From NCBI GenBank assembly GCA_910587105.1, contig CAJUMB010000026.1, positions 1-45,973 on the forward strand: a stretch of DNA of 45,973 nt. The letters run 5' to 3'. The stretch is from an uncultured Lachnospiraceae bacterium. Its GTDB lineage: Bacteria; Bacillota; Clostridia; Lachnospirales; Lachnospiraceae. Position 1 is the stretch's first letter; each line of letters begins with the position of its first letter. Shown in pieces: positions 1-8,571 of this stretch. A program made the position numbers and the translations under genes. The notes below the pieces were generated by a model. It saw only the letters and a program-made list of their open reading frames with translations, ran no database searches and had not been told where the DNA came from.

Positions 1-116
1 GGGAGATTTGTGTCAAATGAAGGGCGCATAGCGGGCTATGTAACCTGAATTTGGCGTAAATCTCACGCAAAGTGGGGCGTGCAGATGGCAGGAATGATTT
101 TTAAGATACGCTCTAG
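1..116 (-). repeat. Dispersed intergenic repeat, copy A (partial, cut by window edge)
   Basis: This segment aligns with the reverse complement of the repeat at 4674-4832. Both share GGGAGATTTGT, a GGGCGC..AGCGGGCTA stretch and an exact CGCAAAGTGGGGCGT core, then GATGGC and GAATGA. It ends in ATACGCTCTAG, a variant of the family terminus. The left half lies outside the window. It sits directly upstream of iolB. It has no coding capacity. Confidence 0.7.
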
Positions 117-148
117 CAGATAGATATTAGCATGGAGGAGATGAGCCA

Positions 149-934
149 ATGAGCAAAGTATTTGGATATCCGGAATTTGATGAGTCAGGAGAGCAGGTGC
201 TGGTTACTTACGATAACGAGTATAAAGCTATGCTGATGGATGTCCGGGTATATCGGATGAAAGCGGGAGAGAGCCGGAGTTTTGGAAGGAACGGGGAGGA
301 GACAGCTGTGCTTCTTCTTTCTGGTGAGATAAAGTTTGCATGGGATAATGGGGAAGCGGATGTTTCAAGAAAAGATGTATTTACAGAAGGTCCCTGGTGC
401 GTACACAGCAGCTCTGGAAAGCAGATTACGGTGAAAGCCAGTGCAGACAGTGAAATCCTGGTGCAGTGCACGAAGAATGAGGCAGAATTTGCCAGCCGTC
501 TGTACAAACCGGAGGACGCCCCCTGGAAATATTCCTGTAAGGGAAAATTCGGCGATGTGGCAAAGCGCCGTGTAAATACCATATTTGACCACGACATTGC
601 ACCTTATTCCAATATGGTACTGGGAGAAGTGCTCAACGATAAGGGAAACTGGTCAGGATATCTGCCCCATCAGCATCCCCAGCCAGAATGCTATTATTTT
701 AAATTTGACCGTCCGGAGGGATTTGGCGCCAGTTTTGTGGGCGATCAGGTGTTCAAGAGTGTGGACGGAAGTTTTTCTGCCATTCCAGGCGGTGAGCTGC
801 ATCCCCAGGCAGTGGCCCCGGGATTTATGATGTATACCTGCTGGATGATCCGTCATCTGGAGGGAAATCCCTGGCTTCAGACAGACCGCTGCGAGGATGA
901 GCGTTATACATGGCTGCATGATGCAAAGTTTTAA
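149..934 (+). CDS. iolB: 5-deoxy-glucuronate isomerase IolB
   Basis: This 261-residue protein matches the IolB family in length and sequence. IolB isomerises 5-deoxy-D-glucuronate to 2-deoxy-5-keto-D-gluconate in cytosolic myo-inositol catabolism. The fold is a double cupin, and the metal-binding set is visible as H174, H176 and E180 in a PHQHPQPE motif, with H218 further on in GGELHP. The ATG follows a GGAGGAG ribosome-binding site. The next gene, iolE, starts 45 bases downstream and acts two steps earlier in the same pathway, so the two are probably co-transcribed. The rest of an iol operon may lie to the left of the window. Identification is firm by family resemblance; regulation is not visible. 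Confidence 0.93.
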   Translation: MSKVFGYPEFDESGEQVLVTYDNEYKAMLMDVRVYRMKAGESRSFGRNGEETAVLLLSGEIKFAWDNGEADVSRKDVFTEGPWCVHSSSGKQITVKASADSEILVQCTKNEAEFASRLYKPEDAPWKYSCKGKFGDVAKRRVNTIFDHDIAPYSNMVLGEVLNDKGNWSGYLPHQHPQPECYYFKFDRPEGFGASFVGDQVFKSVDGSFSAIPGGELHPQAVAPGFMMYTCWMIRHLEGNPWLQTDRCEDERYTWLHDAKF

Positions 935-979
935 TTGTATAGTTTATGAATAAATGATTTTGTGAAAAGGAGAAAAAAC

Positions 980-1876
980 ATGCTGGATAAGAACAAAGTA
1001 TCTCTGGGAATTGCTCCCATTGGCTGGACAAACGATGATATGCCCGATCTGGGAAAAGAAAATACATTTGAGCAGACCATCAGTGAGATGGCTCTGGCCG
1101 GATTTAAAGGAACAGAGGTGGGAAGCCATTATCCCACAGACCCGGTAGTTTTGAAGAAGGCGTTGGATCTGCGCGGAATGACCATCTGTAACCAGTGGTT
1201 TTCCTCTTTCCTGATCAGCAAACCCTATGAGGAGACAGAAGCAGCATTCATCAAGCAGTGTGACTTTCTGCTTCAGGTGGGCTCCAAATGCATCGGTGTT
1301 TCTGAGCAGAGCCACAGTACCCAGGGTATGCTGGACCAGCCTATCCAGGAAGGCAAATACGTGATGAACGACGAAGAATGGGATCTTCTGACAAACGGCT
1401 TAAACAAACTGGGAAAAATTGCGAAAGACAAAGGCATGGTGCTTACATTCCATCATCACATGGGAACGGTTGTTCAGACGGAAGAAGAAATTGACCGCTT
1501 CATGGATTCTGTGGACAAGGATCTGGTATATCTGCTGTTTGACAGCGGCCATCTGTCCTTTGCAGGAATCGATCCGGAAAAGGTTCTGAGAAAATATGTG
1601 GACCGTGTCCGCCACGTACACCTGAAAGACCTGCGCAAATCTGTGGTTGAGCAGTCCAGAAAAGAAAAATGGAGTTTCTTAAAAGGTGTCCGCGCAGGTA
1701 CATTTACAGTGCCAGGGGACGGGGATGTGGACTTCGCTCCATTATTCAAGATTCTGGAAGAGGCAGATTATAAGGGATGGGTTCTGGTGGAAGCAGAACA
1801 GGACCCTGGTGTGGCCAATCCTTTTGAATATGCGCTGAAGGCAAGAAAATATATTGCGGAGCATACTGGACTGTAG
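980..1876 (+). CDS. iolE: Myo-inosose-2 dehydratase IolE
   Basis: This 298-residue TIM-barrel protein belongs to the sugar phosphate isomerase/epimerase superfamily and most closely resembles IolE, which dehydrates scyllo-inosose to 3D-trihydroxycyclohexanedione. Metal- and substrate-binding segments typical of the family are visible: VGSHYP near residue 44, FHHHMGT near 157, LLFDSGHLSFAG near 185, and HVHLKDLR near 213. I place the start at ATG 980 because AAAAGGAG lies just before it; an upstream in-frame GTG at 962 would put that ribosome-binding site inside the gene. It follows iolB and is closed by a strong terminator. Confidence 0.92.
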   Translation: MLDKNKVSLGIAPIGWTNDDMPDLGKENTFEQTISEMALAGFKGTEVGSHYPTDPVVLKKALDLRGMTICNQWFSSFLISKPYEETEAAFIKQCDFLLQVGSKCIGVSEQSHSTQGMLDQPIQEGKYVMNDEEWDLLTNGLNKLGKIAKDKGMVLTFHHHMGTVVQTEEEIDRFMDSVDKDLVYLLFDSGHLSFAGIDPEKVLRKYVDRVRHVHLKDLRKSVVEQSRKEKWSFLKGVRAGTFTVPGDGDVDFAPLFKILEEADYKGWVLVEAEQDPGVANPFEYALKARKYIAEHTGL

Positions 1877-1901
1877 GAATAACAGGCAGTTGTTGATACA
1901 T

Positions 1902-1939
1902 AAAAAACGGTACAGCAGTGAGGCGGCTGTACCGTTTTT
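1902..1939 (+). terminator. Rho-independent terminator of iolB-iolE
   Basis: An ACGGTACAGC stem pairs with GCTGTACCGT across a loop of about 9 bases and is flanked by A-run and T-run. It lies 26 bases after the iolE stop. Confidence 0.9.
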
Positions 1940-1970
1940 AATCGTATAGAAAAATCCCTTTGATGTGTTG

Positions 1971-2528
1971 TTAATCCATGCTTTCAAAAATATCTGCCAG
2001 CTTCATCCTGATGTCAGGAAACGCAGTAAGGCTTATGACAGTATCTGCGTTGTAGTGATCATCTTCTCTGTCATCCTGCAGAATATAATGGTGTTTTAAC
2101 ATATATTTTCCATTTTCCAGGTAATAGATCTCTACAGTTTTTCCATAGGGTGAGACAATCCAATACTCTCCCACCCCTGCTTTCTCATAAGCATCTTTTT
2201 TTGTGGTTTTGTCCCTCAGCGCAGTGGAAGGGCTTAACGTTTCCACGATAAATTTGGGTATTCCGCTGTAGCTTCCGCCGTTCAGATATTTCCGGTCACA
2301 GATAATCATAATATCAGGGACTACATAATCATCGCTTTCTTCTGGGTGATACTTAAAATCCAGATTTTCCATGAATACCAGACATATATGGTTTTTCAGG
2401 CCGTTTTTCAGGATGCTGTATATATTCCCGTTAATGATGCCATGGCGGTAATGGGGGCCAGGGGACATATCGTAAACGATACCATCCATTTTTTCCTGTT
2501 TTCTATATGATTCATTTATTAACGCCAT
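1971..2528 (-). CDS. Uma2-family restriction endonuclease-like protein (DUF820)
   Basis: This 185-residue protein has the Uma2/DUF820 pattern of the PD-(D/E)XK nuclease superfamily: PDIMII (D72), then FIVETLSPST (E96), RDKTTKK around 105-111, and GVGEYWIVSP around 118-127. The length is typical. Family members occur in many copies in cyanobacteria and in several in Firmicutes, and their substrate and role are not established. An AAAGGA ribosome-binding site stands about 10 bases before the ATG. It lies 44 bases downstream of cobI on the same strand and may share its transcript, with no functional link that I can see. It faces the convergent iolE terminator. Confidence 0.85.
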   Translation of the reverse strand: MALINESYRKQEKMDGIVYDMSPGPHYRHGIINGNIYSILKNGLKNHICLVFMENLDFKYHPEESDDYVVPDIMIICDRKYLNGGSYSGIPKFIVETLSPSTALRDKTTKKDAYEKAGVGEYWIVSPYGKTVEIYYLENGKYMLKHHYILQDDREDDHYNADTVISLTAFPDIRMKLADIFESMD

Positions 2529-2572
2529 ATGGTCAAAGTCCTTTCTTTTCAGAAAATCTCAATACATTTTAT

Positions 2573-3268
2573 TCAATCCTGGGAAGAAGGAGTTTTCGCA
2601 ATTATCAGGGAGTAGTAGCCGGCATGATCCGGAATTTCGTCCACTCCTCTGTATATGTGCTCATTTTCCATTCCGCAGTTTTCCACCATGATTACATCCC
2701 GTCCACTGTCTGCCAGAACTTCTTTTACCTGTTTCATTTTCTTTCCTGATTTCATCAGAATATAATTACCAGGCAGGTCCAGGCGGCTGTCTGGCTTATG
2801 GGCGGCAGGGACAATATGTAACTGCTCATTCCATTCCACAAGAGCTGTGTTGGTGCGGGCGGCTGCTGCGCAGAAAGATGTGATGCCGCTGACCAGCTCT
2901 GTCTGATAGCCGCGTTTTATGATCCGTTTCTGTACATACAGATAAGTGGAATATACGGTAGGGTCCCCGAGTGTGAGGAATACCACATTCTTCCCCTGTT
3001 TCAGATAAGTTTCGATTACATCGGCAGCATGGTCATGGCTTTTGTCCCGGATGTTTTTGTCGTGAGTCATGGGCATGTCCACAGACAGCAGGGTTTTTTT
3101 AGCCAGTTCCGGGACGGCCTGCACGGCAATCTGGTAGGCCACAGTCTCCTCAGCCTTTTCACCGGGGAGTGCGATCACTTCATTTTCACGGATCAGGCGC
3201 ACCGCTTTTAAGGTCATCAGTTCCGGGTCTCCGGGGCCCACGCCGGCCCCATATAAAATTCCATCCAT
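2573..3268 (-). CDS. cobI: Precorrin-2 C(20)-methyltransferase
   Basis: This 231-residue SAM-dependent tetrapyrrole methylase has the nucleotide-binding start GAGVGPGDPELMTLKA at residues 8-23, the GDPTVYST segment near 101 and the VSGITSFCAAAA segment near 126. This combination identifies the CobI/CbiL branch, which methylates C-20 of precorrin-2 or cobalt-factor II in corrin synthesis. Length fits the family. An AAAGGAG site precedes the start. No other cobalamin gene is in the window, so this is an isolated cobI copy; the remaining corrin genes would have to be elsewhere. Whether the host uses the anaerobic cobalt-early route (then cbiL) cannot be told from this gene alone. Confidence 0.87.
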   Translation of the reverse strand: MDGILYGAGVGPGDPELMTLKAVRLIRENEVIALPGEKAEETVAYQIAVQAVPELAKKTLLSVDMPMTHDKNIRDKSHDHAADVIETYLKQGKNVVFLTLGDPTVYSTYLYVQKRIIKRGYQTELVSGITSFCAAAARTNTALVEWNEQLHIVPAAHKPDSRLDLPGNYILMKSGKKMKQVKEVLADSGRDVIMVENCGMENEHIYRGVDEIPDHAGYYSLIIAKTPSSQD

Positions 3269-3313
3269 ATGCTTTTAGTCTCCTTTTGTGTATCATAAAT
3301 AGATTTTTTTGTT

Positions 3314-4387
3314 TTATCTGGCAGTAAAACTTCCTTTTAAAGTGGTGTAAGAGGTTTCCCCCATTGCTTTGACATTTACGATTTCATATTGATAGACTTT
3401 TCCATAATCAAGTTCTTTTGACAGATACACCTGACATTCATCGTCATCCCATTCCACGTAGGAATCAGGTGTGGAGTATTTTTTACCAGATGCGTCCTTG
3501 ACAATGATATAGCTGTTATGCTTGTAACCCACGTTTTTATTAAAGGAAAATTCCACAGAAAATGCGGTTATCCCGTCATGGAAGTGGTCCGGCTCGTCGT
3601 AGTCTGTATCATATTCGGCTTCTTTCACACGCAAAGCGTGGGAAAGGCGGGGAACGGTTACCTTGACAGAAATTGTCTCATAAGAGGAAGCTCCCCGTGC
3701 TTTGATGCCGGAAATCCTGATAGTATATGTTTTGTTATGTTTTAGGTTTTTGATATAGACTTCGCATTCGTCGTCGTCAATATCTGTCAGGCGGCCTTGA
3801 TAGGAGTTTCCTTGGGAGTCTTTGACGGAAGCTACTTTTGCACCGCGTTTCCAGACGACTTTGGAGGCGAACTTGATATCAATCTCTGTCAGGTATTTGT
3901 CAAAGTCATCGTTGTCATCGTCCACTTGGACTTTTCGAACTTTCACCTTCTGCCTCTTATTCGGCGCAGGAATTTTGACTTTCAGCGTAAGTTTCCGGAA
4001 ATCTTTCGTGCCGCTTTTTTTGATGCCGTCAATGATGACGGTGTAAGTGCGGCCTTCCCTTAAGTTGTCGATGGCGATATCGCATTCATCGCTGTCTTTA
4101 TCCTGCAGGTACGCCTCATAGACAGTGCCGGTCTGGTCTTTTACGGAAACTGCCCGGGCTGATTTTTTCCAGGTAATGCGGTGGGAAAAGTCGATTTCCA
4201 GTTTCGCTGGTTCATATTTTTCGGCAGGGTCATAGTTGACTTTGCCGATCTTGATTGCATTTCCGTGCCCGGATGTGGCAGAGCTGTAAGAAAGCCGGAT
4301 ATTTTCGGCAGAAACGCTGATAGGCAGTACAGCAGCACACAGGCAGCTCATAAGCAGCGCCAAAGGCAGTTTTTTCCAGTTTTTCAT
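3314..4387 (-). CDS. Secreted protein with three tandem beta-sandwich-like repeats
   Basis: This 357-residue protein starts with a clear Sec signal peptide: KNWKK, a hydrophobic stretch at about 7-24, and likely cleavage after SVSA. I do not recognise a named family. The mature part holds three repeats of roughly 95-105 residues. Each has a strand pattern ending in an acidic motif (DSDECDIAI, DDDECEVYI, DDDECQVYL), then a YT/YQ segment and an alternating hydrophobic strand. This looks like a surface Ig-like or copper-amine-oxidase-accessory-like repeat protein; the acidic clusters suggest Ca2+ binding, which is inference. The ATG follows AGGAGG by 8 bases. No sortase or S-layer signal is visible at the C-terminus, so it may be released. 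Confidence 0.7.
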   Translation of the reverse strand: MKNWKKLPLALLMSCLCAAVLPISVSAENIRLSYSSATSGHGNAIKIGKVNYDPAEKYEPAKLEIDFSHRITWKKSARAVSVKDQTGTVYEAYLQDKDSDECDIAIDNLREGRTYTVIIDGIKKSGTKDFRKLTLKVKIPAPNKRQKVKVRKVQVDDDNDDFDKYLTEIDIKFASKVVWKRGAKVASVKDSQGNSYQGRLTDIDDDECEVYIKNLKHNKTYTIRISGIKARGASSYETISVKVTVPRLSHALRVKEAEYDTDYDEPDHFHDGITAFSVEFSFNKNVGYKHNSYIIVKDASGKKYSTPDSYVEWDDDECQVYLSKELDYGKVYQYEIVNVKAMGETSYTTLKGSFTAR

Positions 4388-4519
4388 TTGGATTACCTCC
4401 TTTTTACATATGTTTTTATTTTACGATGGAAAAGAAAAGTTGTCAATTTGATTATTCTGAAAATGAGCAGATGTTTTCCTCTTATTTTGATGAAAATGGA
4501 TTTTTGGGTTTTTAAATCG

Positions 4520-4548
4520 TTGACATGGAAATAAGTGTTCTATATAAT
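4520..4548 (+). promoter_or_regulatory. Consensus sigma-A promoter
   Basis: TTGACA at 4520-4525 and TATAAT at 4543-4548 are separated by exactly 17 bases. There is no open reading frame directly downstream; a terminator follows about 100 bases later. Confidence 0.8.
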
Positions 4549-4554
4549 AATATT

Positions 4555-4658
4555 TGAAAAGTATTTTCGGGAAGTTTTTTGTGAAACCCCAGGAAACCAC
4601 AGGGGGAATGAGACAGTCAATCACTGAGGGAAACCTGTCACAGGTTTCCTGTTTTTTT
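4555..4658 (+). ncRNA. Candidate small RNA or attenuated leader of about 100 nt
   Basis: A perfect promoter lies just upstream and a strong intrinsic terminator closes the segment. The terminator stem is GGAAACCTG / CAGGTTTCC at 4629-4649, followed by TTTTTTT. No start codon with a ribosome-binding site lies between them. A second GGAAACC at 4592-4598 could pair with the 3' arm of the terminator (4643-4649), giving an alternative fold, which would suit either a regulated leader for the helicase gene at 4859 or a stand-alone RNA. I do not recognise an Rfam family; T-box and purine or SAM riboswitch signatures are absent. Confidence 0.4.
4629..4658 (+). terminator. Intrinsic terminator, GGAAACCTG stem
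   Basis: A perfect 9-bp stem with a 3-base loop, then TG and seven Ts. It ends the transcript from the promoter at 4520. Confidence 0.85.
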
Positions 4659-4673
4659 ACCACTGTCTAGACC

Positions 4674-4832
4674 GTGTTTGAAAATTCATTCACGCCATCC
4701 ATACGCCCCACTTTGCGGCAGATTTGCCCCTTATTCGGCTGCTGTAGCCCGCTGCAGCGCCCTCATGCGGAACAAATCTCCCGTAAATTGTGACGCACGG
4801 TTGACATAAAGCAATTTTCAAACACGCTCTGA
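4674..4832 (+). repeat. Dispersed intergenic repeat, copy B (full length)
   Basis: The ends form an inverted repeat: GTGTTTGAAAA at 4674-4684 and TTTTCAAACAC at 4815-4825, with the right end running on to GCTCTGA. The interior matches copy A in inverted orientation and copy E in its outer part. There is no coding capacity. It sits between the terminator at 4658 and the helicase gene. Size, conserved ends and multiple copies fit a MITE-like or REP-like element. Confidence 0.75.
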
Positions 4833-4858
4833 TACAGTGGTATTGAGGTAAGTAACAA

Positions 4859-7771
4859 ATGGCGGACCAAAAAGGAAGATTATTGAACAGATACACTCCG
4901 GATTATGTAGTTTTTGACCTGGAGACCACCGGGATTTCACCGAAGACAGATGAGGTGGTCGAGATATCAGCAGTGAAAGTCCAGTCCGGCACACCAGTGG
5001 ACGAATTCAGCACGCTGGTGAATCCAGGGCGGAAGATTCCCTATGGGGCCAGCCGGGTAAACGGGATTACCGATAAGATGGTGGCGGATTCCCCTTCTTT
5101 TAAAGAGGTCTTGGAAAAATTTCTGGAGTTTGCGGATGGATTTGTGTTGGTGGGGCATAATATTGCCAATTTTGATATGAAGTTTCTCTATCGGGATGCC
5201 CGGCGGTTTTATGGCCGGGTGCCTTCCAATAATTATGTGGATACCCTGGTTATGGCCAGGAGGCATCTTCCGCGTCTGCCGCACCATCGTCTGGTGGATT
5301 TGGCAGAATATTACCAGATTTCCAGCAAAGGGGCGCACCGGGCGTTAAACGACTGCCGGATGAATCAGCAGGTTTATGAGCGCATGGCCGCAGAGATGGG
5401 GGAAGGCAGAAAATTGCAGGAGGCGGGGGAAGTGCTGGCGCCGGTCCAAAAGCCAAAACATACAACCATGAAACTGCGCGGCGTGGTGGAGCGCATCACT
5501 TATCAAAATCCGGACAACGGATATACGGTTTTAAAATGTGCGGTAAAAAATTATAGTGATCTGGTCACAGTTGTGGGAAATCTGCTGGATGTGAACGTGG
5601 GATCTGTTCTCTTGATTGACGGGAACTGGAAAGTGGACAGCAGGTATGGAAAGCAGTTTCTGGCAGAAACCTGGGAGGAGACTCTGCCGGCTACTGTCTA
5701 TGGCATTGAAAAATATCTGGGGTCAGGATTGATCAAGGGGGTGGGGCCAAAGTTTGCAGGCCGGATTGTCCAGAGGTTCGGAACGGAAACCATAGAGATT
5801 ATTGAATCGGATATCTCACGTCTCCGGGAAGTAGAGGGGCTTGGGACCAAGAGAATCCGGCAGATTCAGGAAAGCTGGGAGCGTCAGAAGGAGATTAAAA
5901 ATGTCATGCTCTTTCTGCAGAGCTATGGTGTGAATACATCTTTTGCGGCGAAAATATACCGGCAATACGGCAATGAGAGCATCGGGAAGGTGAAAGAAAA
6001 TCCCTTCCGGCTGGCGGACGATATCTGGGGTATCGGTTTTAAAACAGCGGACAGTATTGCTGAAAAGCTGGGGTTTGGAAAAGAGTCTTATGTGCGTCTG
6101 CGAAGCGGCATGATGTACACTCTGAGCAGTCTGGCAGATGAGGGACACGTGTATGGGAGAAAGAGCCAGCTGGTAAAGAAAGGGGCTGAACTTTTGGAGG
6201 CGGAGGAGAGCAGGATTGTGATGACTCTCGACCAGATGCTGAAAGACAGGGACCTGATTGTCCAAAGTCTGGGGGAAGACGGTGAGGATGCCATCTACCT
6301 GCCGCCCTTTTACTATGCGGAGACAGGTGTGGCGGGGAAATTGAGGAAGCTGGCCCAGGCCCCGCCCCAGGACAGGCTGTGGAATGCTTTAATGGAAGCC
6401 AGGAGAAAGACAGGAAATCAGGAATTGTCTGTGGATGTGGGCCGGATACAAGAAAAGGTACATATGGAATACGATACAGCCCAGGCAGATGCCATCAGAA
6501 AAGCGGCTGTGTCAAAGGTGATGGTGCTCACTGGCGGTCCGGGCACGGGAAAGACCACTGTCACCCAGGGGATTATTGCAGCATACCGTGCCTTTGGGCT
6601 GAAAATTCTGCTGGCGGCCCCCACAGGACGGGCGGCAAAACGGATGACGGAGACCACAGGGCTGGAGGCGAAGACCATTCACCGTCTGCTGGAGTGCAAG
6701 CCTCCTGATGGGTATCAGAGAAATGAGGAACAGCCGTTGGAGGGGGATGTGCTGATTGTGGATGAATGTTCCATGATAGATATCGTTTTGATGAATGCAT
6801 TGTTGAAAGCCATCCCTGGGGCTATGCGCCTGGTGCTGGTGGGGGATATGGACCAGCTGCCCTCAGTGGGGGCGGGAAATGTGCTGCGGGATATTATTGA
6901 TTCTGATATGTTTCCCGTTATCCGTCTCACAAAGATTTTCCGCCAGGCCCAGACCAGCCGGATTATCATGAATGCCCACAGAATTAATGGGGGGAAAATG
7001 CCAGATATCTCCAATGGAAAGGAGACGGATTTCTTTTTCGTGGACAAGGAAGACCCAAAGGAAGCCGCAGCGGAGGTGGTGAAGCTGGTGAAATATAATC
7101 TGTCCAAATACTATCACACACCGCCGGAGCAGATTCAGGTATTGACCCCCATGCAGAAAGGTACAGTTGGAGCCGCGAGTCTGAATCTGGCTTTGCAGGA
7201 AGCGTTGAACCCGCAGGGAGACGGACTGCGCCGCAGTGGTTTTCTTTTCCGGGCCGGGGACAAAGTGATGCAGATTCGGAACAATTATGACAAAGAGGTG
7301 TTTAACGGGGACATCGGCGTGATAGAATCTGTGGATATACCAGGAAAAACACTGAGAGTGGATTTTGACCAGCGGCTGATTGCGTATGATGCCACAGAAC
7401 TGGACGAGCTGGTGCATGCATATGCCACAACCATTCACAAGGCCCAGGGATCAGAATACCCCATCGTTGTTATGCCGGTGCTGATGAATCACTTTGTTAT
7501 GCTCCAGCGCAATTTGATCTATACGGGAATTACCAGGGCGAAGCGGATATTGGTGCTCGTGGGTACGAAGAAAGCTCTGTCTTACGCGGTCAGAAATGTG
7601 ACTGTGACGAAGAGAAATACGCTGTTAAAGGAGCGGCTGAGGGGGACTGCCGGCAGAACCGGAACTGGACAGCCGGATGAAGACAGAGTGATCTATGGGG
7701 CTTTTGAGACAGAGGGCAGTGATATGGAGAAGGCGGCCGAAGAATCGGCATATTATGGAGAGGGTGAGTGA
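4859..7771 (+). CDS. DEDDh exonuclease-RecD2 helicase fusion
   Basis: This 970-residue protein joins two enzymes. Residues 1 to about 185 are a DnaQ-type 3'-5' exonuclease with the complete DEDDh set: D20 and E22 (FDLETTG), D106 (HNIANFD), H160 and D165 (HRALND). Residues from about 203 to 910 match RecD2, an ATP-dependent 5'-3' SF1B helicase: OB-like N-terminal part, helix-hairpin-helix repeats at about 290-340, Walker A GGPGTGKTT near 558, Walker B VDECSM near 633 and the C-terminal TTIHKAQGSEYP motif near 855. RecD2 alone is usually about 720-850 residues, so the extra length is the nuclease. The 60-residue tail is low in recognisable features. The ribosome-binding site (GAGGTAAG) is modest. 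The likely role is DNA repair or fork processing. Confidence 0.9.
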   Translation: MADQKGRLLNRYTPDYVVFDLETTGISPKTDEVVEISAVKVQSGTPVDEFSTLVNPGRKIPYGASRVNGITDKMVADSPSFKEVLEKFLEFADGFVLVGHNIANFDMKFLYRDARRFYGRVPSNNYVDTLVMARRHLPRLPHHRLVDLAEYYQISSKGAHRALNDCRMNQQVYERMAAEMGEGRKLQEAGEVLAPVQKPKHTTMKLRGVVERITYQNPDNGYTVLKCAVKNYSDLVTVVGNLLDVNVGSVLLIDGNWKVDSRYGKQFLAETWEETLPATVYGIEKYLGSGLIKGVGPKFAGRIVQRFGTETIEIIESDISRLREVEGLGTKRIRQIQESWERQKEIKNVMLFLQSYGVNTSFAAKIYRQYGNESIGKVKENPFRLADDIWGIGFKTADSIAEKLGFGKESYVRLRSGMMYTLSSLADEGHVYGRKSQLVKKGAELLEAEESRIVMTLDQMLKDRDLIVQSLGEDGEDAIYLPPFYYAETGVAGKLRKLAQAPPQDRLWNALMEARRKTGNQELSVDVGRIQEKVHMEYDTAQADAIRKAAVSKVMVLTGGPGTGKTTVTQGIIAAYRAFGLKILLAAPTGRAAKRMTETTGLEAKTIHRLLECKPPDGYQRNEEQPLEGDVLIVDECSMIDIVLMNALLKAIPGAMRLVLVGDMDQLPSVGAGNVLRDIIDSDMFPVIRLTKIFRQAQTSRIIMNAHRINGGKMPDISNGKETDFFFVDKEDPKEAAAEVVKLVKYNLSKYYHTPPEQIQVLTPMQKGTVGAASLNLALQEALNPQGDGLRRSGFLFRAGDKVMQIRNNYDKEVFNGDIGVIESVDIPGKTLRVDFDQRLIAYDATELDELVHAYATTIHKAQGSEYPIVVMPVLMNHFVMLQRNLIYTGITRAKRILVLVGTKKALSYAVRNVTVTKRNTLLKERLRGTAGRTGTGQPDEDRVIYGAFETEGSDMEKAAEESAYYGEGE

Positions 7772-7925
7772 ATGTGTAAAATTATACTATCAATGTAAAG
7801 AGAGAATTAATGTTATGCTTACAAAAGAGTATTGGACAATTGCGAAGATATTTTCAGGCTCTGGTCATGAGATGGATGTTTTGTAATTGTCTGGTAAAAT
7901 ATTATTAAATGTGGAGGAAATAAAT

Positions 7926-8447
7926 ATGACAGACTTGCTGAAAAAGATTCAGACACGCAGGAGTATACGAAAATTTAAACAGGATATGATACCCAAAGAA
8001 ATCCTGGACCAGATTATCACAGCCGGAACTTATGCGGCCACAGGCATGAATACCCAGTCACCTATTATAATTGCAGTGACGAATAAAGAGATGAGGGATA
8101 AGCTGTCTGTTATGAATGCTGACATTATGGGGAGCAAAGGTGATCCTTTTTATGGGGCTCCTGTGATTTTAATTGTTCTTGCAGAGAAAAGCTGTGTGAA
8201 CCGGGTGTACGACGGCAGCCTCGTAATGGGAAATCTGATGCTCGCCGCCCATGAGCTGGGCATCGGGAGCTGCTGGATTCACAGGGCGAAAGAGGAATTT
8301 GAGACAGAGGAAGGCCTTGAAATCTTAAAGTCCCTGGGGATTACTGGGGAGTATGAGGGAATTGGCCATTGTGCACTTGGTTATGTGGACGGTGAGTATC
8401 CGGGAATTCCGGAGAGGAAAGAAAACTGGGTGTATTATGTGGAGTAG
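7926..8447 (+). CDS. Nitroreductase family protein
   Basis: This 173-residue protein has the compact FMN-dependent nitroreductase pattern: an RRSIRKFK start near residues 11-18 (phosphate binding), AATGMNTQSP near 37, and GIGSCWI plus GHCALGY towards the C-terminus. Such enzymes reduce nitro compounds, quinones or flavins with NAD(P)H; the substrate cannot be told. The start is the ATG at 7926, 8 bases after GTGGAGG; an in-frame upstream start at 7887 has no ribosome-binding site. It appears to be a single-gene unit. I saw nothing coding in the 154 bases separating it from the helicase gene. Confidence 0.88.
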   Translation: MTDLLKKIQTRRSIRKFKQDMIPKEILDQIITAGTYAATGMNTQSPIIIAVTNKEMRDKLSVMNADIMGSKGDPFYGAPVILIVLAEKSCVNRVYDGSLVMGNLMLAAHELGIGSCWIHRAKEEFETEEGLEILKSLGITGEYEGIGHCALGYVDGEYPGIPERKENWVYYVE

Positions 8448-8571
8448 TTTTTAGAGTCATCGTCAGAGCGGCCGGGAAACGAATTCAGGCAAAACTGACA
8501 AAAGAATCATCTCACAAAATCGGACACAAAGAGACTCCGAGAGTACCTGATAGGAAAGGGAGGAGAAAGAA

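Noticed and set aside
4555..4658. T-box or SAM riboswitch in the leader before the helicase gene
   Set aside because: No T-box sequence (AGGGTGG-ACCGCG type) and no recognisable aptamer core were seen; the segment is also too short.
7695..7886. A small frame overlapping the end of the helicase gene
   Set aside because: It starts inside the helicase gene in another frame, has no ribosome-binding site and no family resemblance.
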